DNA of 7,533 bases. Origin: CAYQJS01 sp964417895. Its GTDB lineage: Bacteria > Chloroflexota > UBA6077 > SHYK01. The stretch lies in the NCBI GenBank assembly GCA_964417895.1, contig CAYQJS010000101.1:1-7533 (forward strand), written 5' to 3'. Under the pieces are notes generated by a model, which was not told the DNA's origin, made no database searches, and saw only the letters and a program-made list of their open reading frames with translations. Each line of letters begins with the position of its first letter. Position 1 is the stretch's first letter. This document shows, piece after piece, positions 6,383-7,533 of this stretch. Both the position numbers and the translations under genes were made by a program.

Positions 6383-7303
6383 CTAACTCCCATACAGACC
6401 GGCGATGTAGCCGCTTTCGTCCAGCTCGCGGACGAAGCTGTCGTCCACCATGGAGCGGGGATCGGCGCCGGCGGCGCGTGCGTCGGTTGTGGCCAGCGTG
6501 TCGAGCACGATCTGCAGGCCCGTGGTAACCGGGTACGGCGCGCGCGGAAATCCCCGCTCCGTCGCATCGTAGGTCTCCTCGGCGATGCCGCGGTCGCTGA
6601 AGCCGCTGTAATCCTGCTGCACCTGGAGTACCAGCTCGCGATCGGTCTTGTAGCGATGCATCCCGGACACGTATGCACGGATGAAGCGCCTCACCAGGTC
6701 GCGACGCTCGGCGATGATCGAGCGAGTCGTGGCGATGCCGCCGAGGGTGAAGTTGAGGCCATAGTCGGCGAAATCGACCAGGAACTTGCAGCCCTGCCTA
6801 CGCGCCTGCATGGCCACCGGCGGCGACAGGGGCGCGGCGTCGTTGCGACCCTCGAGGAGGGCTGCCACGCGATCGTGGCTCCCACCGCCGTAGGTGATCT
6901 CGATGCCGCCGATCCCCTGGGCGGCGAGCCGACCCACCAGGAAGCGGACGAGGAGGTCCCCGAGCTGGCCCGGTTCCCCGGGGCCGATGCGGCCGCCGGC
7001 CAGCTCGGCGACGGTGGAGAGGCCGGGGCGCCCCACCAGGAACTGCTGGTTGATGCCGCCGGTCACGAAAGCGAGCTCGGCTCCACCCAGAGCCGCATCG
7101 ACGAGCGCGGGCGCCGCCAGGTTTCCGAACAGGACCTCTCCGTCCAGGAGGCCGCGCACGACGCGCTTGGCCCCATCGAGGAGGCGGATCTGGACGTTCA
7201 GGCCCTCCGCCTCGAAAAGGCGCGCGCGCTGCGTGACGAACATCGGCCCCGCCCCTTGCCCCTCGCCTGCGTATGCGGCGGGTACGTTGATCAACTGCGC
7301 CAT
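6383..7303 (-). CDS. NMT1/SsuA-like solute-binding protein without signal peptide
   Basis: The 306-residue product has the type II periplasmic-binding fold of the NMT1/THI5, SsuA, TauA group. The pattern visible is L-F-E-A-E-G-L-N-V at 29-37, a lobe with L-L-D-G-E-V-L-F-G-N at 52-61, L-A-G-G-R-I-G at 101-107, V-A-A-L-L-E-G-R-N-D-A at 146-156, and a helix with R-R-D-L-V-R-R-F-I-R-A-Y at about 200-211. The C-terminal D-D-S-F-V-R-E-L-D-E-S-G segment is also typical. Usual members are exported, but this start (M-A-Q-L-I-N-V-P) shows no signal peptide, and the in-frame extension to 7405 is basic and non-hydrophobic. ATG 7303 has an excellent ribosome site. The protein therefore looks cytoplasmic. 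It may be a binding protein that lost its export signal, a ligand sensor, or an enzyme-like relative such as THI5. However, the cysteine-rich motif I associate with THI5 (C-C-C-F-C) is absent. No transporter partners are adjacent. Confidence 0.8.
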   Translation of the reverse strand: MAQLINVPAAYAGEGQGAGPMFVTQRARLFEAEGLNVQIRLLDGAKRVVRGLLDGEVLFGNLAAPALVDAALGGAELAFVTGGINQQFLVGRPGLSTVAELAGGRIGPGEPGQLGDLLVRFLVGRLAAQGIGGIEITYGGGSHDRVAALLEGRNDAAPLSPPVAMQARRQGCKFLVDFADYGLNFTLGGIATTRSIIAERRDLVRRFIRAYVSGMHRYKTDRELVLQVQQDYSGFSDRGIAEETYDATERGFPRAPYPVTTGLQIVLDTLATTDARAAGADPRSMVDDSFVRELDESGYIAGLYGS

Positions 7304-7311
7304 GGATGCCA

Positions 7312-7316
7312 CCTCC
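7312..7316 (-). promoter_or_regulatory. Strong ribosome binding site fixing the NMT1-like start
   Basis: GGAGG on the minus strand lies 8 nt before ATG 7303 and continues as GGAGGTGG. It is the best ribosome site in the window and supports a start with no export signal. Confidence 0.65.
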
Positions 7317-7330
7317 AGTCGGTGCACAGC

Positions 7331-7357
7331 ATTATGGCTGCTTTCGCGCAGGGGCAA
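7331..7357 (-). promoter_or_regulatory. Candidate promoter of the NMT1-like gene
   Basis: On the minus strand CATAAT (7336-7331) matches five of six -10 bases, and TTGCCC (7357-7352) matches four of six -35 bases. The spacer is 15 bp, shorter than ideal. Transcription would start near 7324, leaving a leader of about 20 nt with the ribosome site, which also argues against translation from further upstream. Confidence 0.35.
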
Positions 7358-7402
7358 CCCCGGCTGTGCCCTAAAACTCCTAGGCCTCTTGTGGCCGGGC
7401 AC
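7351..7402. repeat. Small stem-loops upstream of the NMT1-like gene
   Basis: GGGG (7351-7354) pairs with CCCC (7358-7361). Next, GTGCCC (7366-7371) is the exact reverse complement of GGGCAC (7397-7402). Inside that pair, GGCC (7383-7386) and GGCC (7393-7396) close a 6-nt loop and stack directly on GGGCAC, leaving an 11-nt bulge. The first stem overlaps the candidate -35 box. The role is unknown. Confidence 0.4.
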
Positions 7403-7421
7403 CACGCCCTCACCCGTCCTC

Positions 7422-7438
7422 GGTCGCCTTAGGCGACC
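7422..7438. repeat. Perfect 7-bp hairpin with 3-nt loop
   Basis: GGTCGCC (7422-7428) and GGCGACC (7432-7438) are perfect reverse complements around the loop TTA. It looks like part of a compound extragenic palindromic element with the stems at 7447-7494. It could also work as a transcription barrier, but only two T residues follow on the plus strand. Confidence 0.5.
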
Positions 7439-7446
7439 TTCGGCCG

Positions 7447-7494
7447 GCCTCTCCCAGAGGGAGAGGCGTTGCGGCTACCCCCTCTCCCTCTGGG
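7447..7494. repeat. Overlapping, mutually exclusive inverted repeats
   Basis: A 9-bp perfect stem joins GCCTCTCCC (7447-7455) and GGGAGAGGC (7459-7467) around the loop AGA. The right half also belongs to a longer 14-bp perfect inverted repeat: 7453-7466 is the reverse complement of 7481-7494, around a 14-nt loop. The two pairings share bases and cannot form together. Similar CCTCTCCC/GGGAGAGG palindromes are, from memory, common extragenic repeats in Chloroflexota and other GC-rich bacteria. A regulatory attenuator is the alternative reading. Confidence 0.55.
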
Positions 7495-7500
7495 CTCATC

Positions 7501-7533
7501 GTTATACATAAGTCTGTCGAGCAGTTGTGATGC
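7501..7533 (-). promoter_or_regulatory. A/T-rich patch with a possible -10 box upstream of the hairpins
   Basis: The minus strand reads TATAAC at 7506-7501, five of six matches to the -10 consensus, inside a near-palindromic TTATACATAA (7502-7511). No good -35 box is seen at 16-18 bp. If used, its transcript would carry the hairpin cluster in its leader before the NMT1-like gene. The sequence to 7533 shows no gene. Confidence 0.2.

Noticed and set aside
6383..7303. Assignment as THI5-type pyrimidine synthase
   Set aside because: The lack of a signal peptide invited the idea, but the cysteine-rich motif typical of THI5 is missing and no thiamine gene or TPP riboswitch is nearby.
6353..7432. 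Long open frame of 359 codons on the plus strand opposite the NMT1-like gene
   Set aside because: It is antisense to a gene with a clear solute-binding pattern and a strong ribosome site. Its own translation is rich in Ala, His, Glu and Arg without recognisable domains, as expected from GC-rich antisense frames.
7351..7494. CRISPR array
   Set aside because: The repeats are inverted and unequal in length, not direct repeats with regular spacers, and no cas gene is present.

Overview
This is a high-GC bacterial window (roughly two thirds G+C by eye) with five complete protein genes, tightly spaced and on mixed strands. I see no rRNA, tRNA, CRISPR array, transposase or phage gene. The gene content (exported lipoprotein solute-binding proteins without neighbouring permeases, a secreted clan-A glycoside hydrolase ending in a Pro/Thr-rich tail, a Uma2 nuclease) and the short hairpin-forming extragenic repeats at both edges suggest a member of Chloroflexota or a similar free-living, scavenging soil or sediment lineage. 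This taxonomic call is an inference, not a proof.

Layout from left to right. Positions 1-146 hold a short extragenic repeat and a leader. Positions 147-1874 (+) encode a family 5 (peptide/nickel/oligosaccharide type) ABC transporter solute-binding lipoprotein. Positions 1875-2079 are non-coding, with a nested inverted repeat just after the stop codon. Positions 2080-2727 (-) encode a Uma2-family PD-(D/E)XK nuclease-like protein, and 2810-4372 (-) encode a secreted glycoside hydrolase of clan GH-A with a GH39-like layout. Positions 4373-4596 are a divergent intergenic region with promoter-like sequences and three GAAAC boxes at a 7-bp period. Positions 4597-6309 (+) encode a second family 5 solute-binding lipoprotein, a distant paralogue of the first. 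Positions 6383-7303 (-) encode an NMT1/SsuA-like solute-binding protein that appears to lack a signal peptide. Positions 7304-7533 hold its probable promoter and a dense run of inverted repeats, including a 14-bp perfect one that competes with an overlapping 9-bp hairpin.

The hydrolase and the two lipoproteins fit a picture in which polymers or glycosides are cut outside the cell and small products are captured at the membrane. However, no ABC permease or ATPase is present here, so the binding proteins are either orphans or work with transporters encoded elsewhere. The Uma2 gene has no evident functional link to the rest.

I did not find a convincing new multi-gene system. The best leads are the leaderless NMT1-like protein, the hairpin cluster upstream of it, and the heptad repeats between the divergent hydrolase and binding-protein genes.
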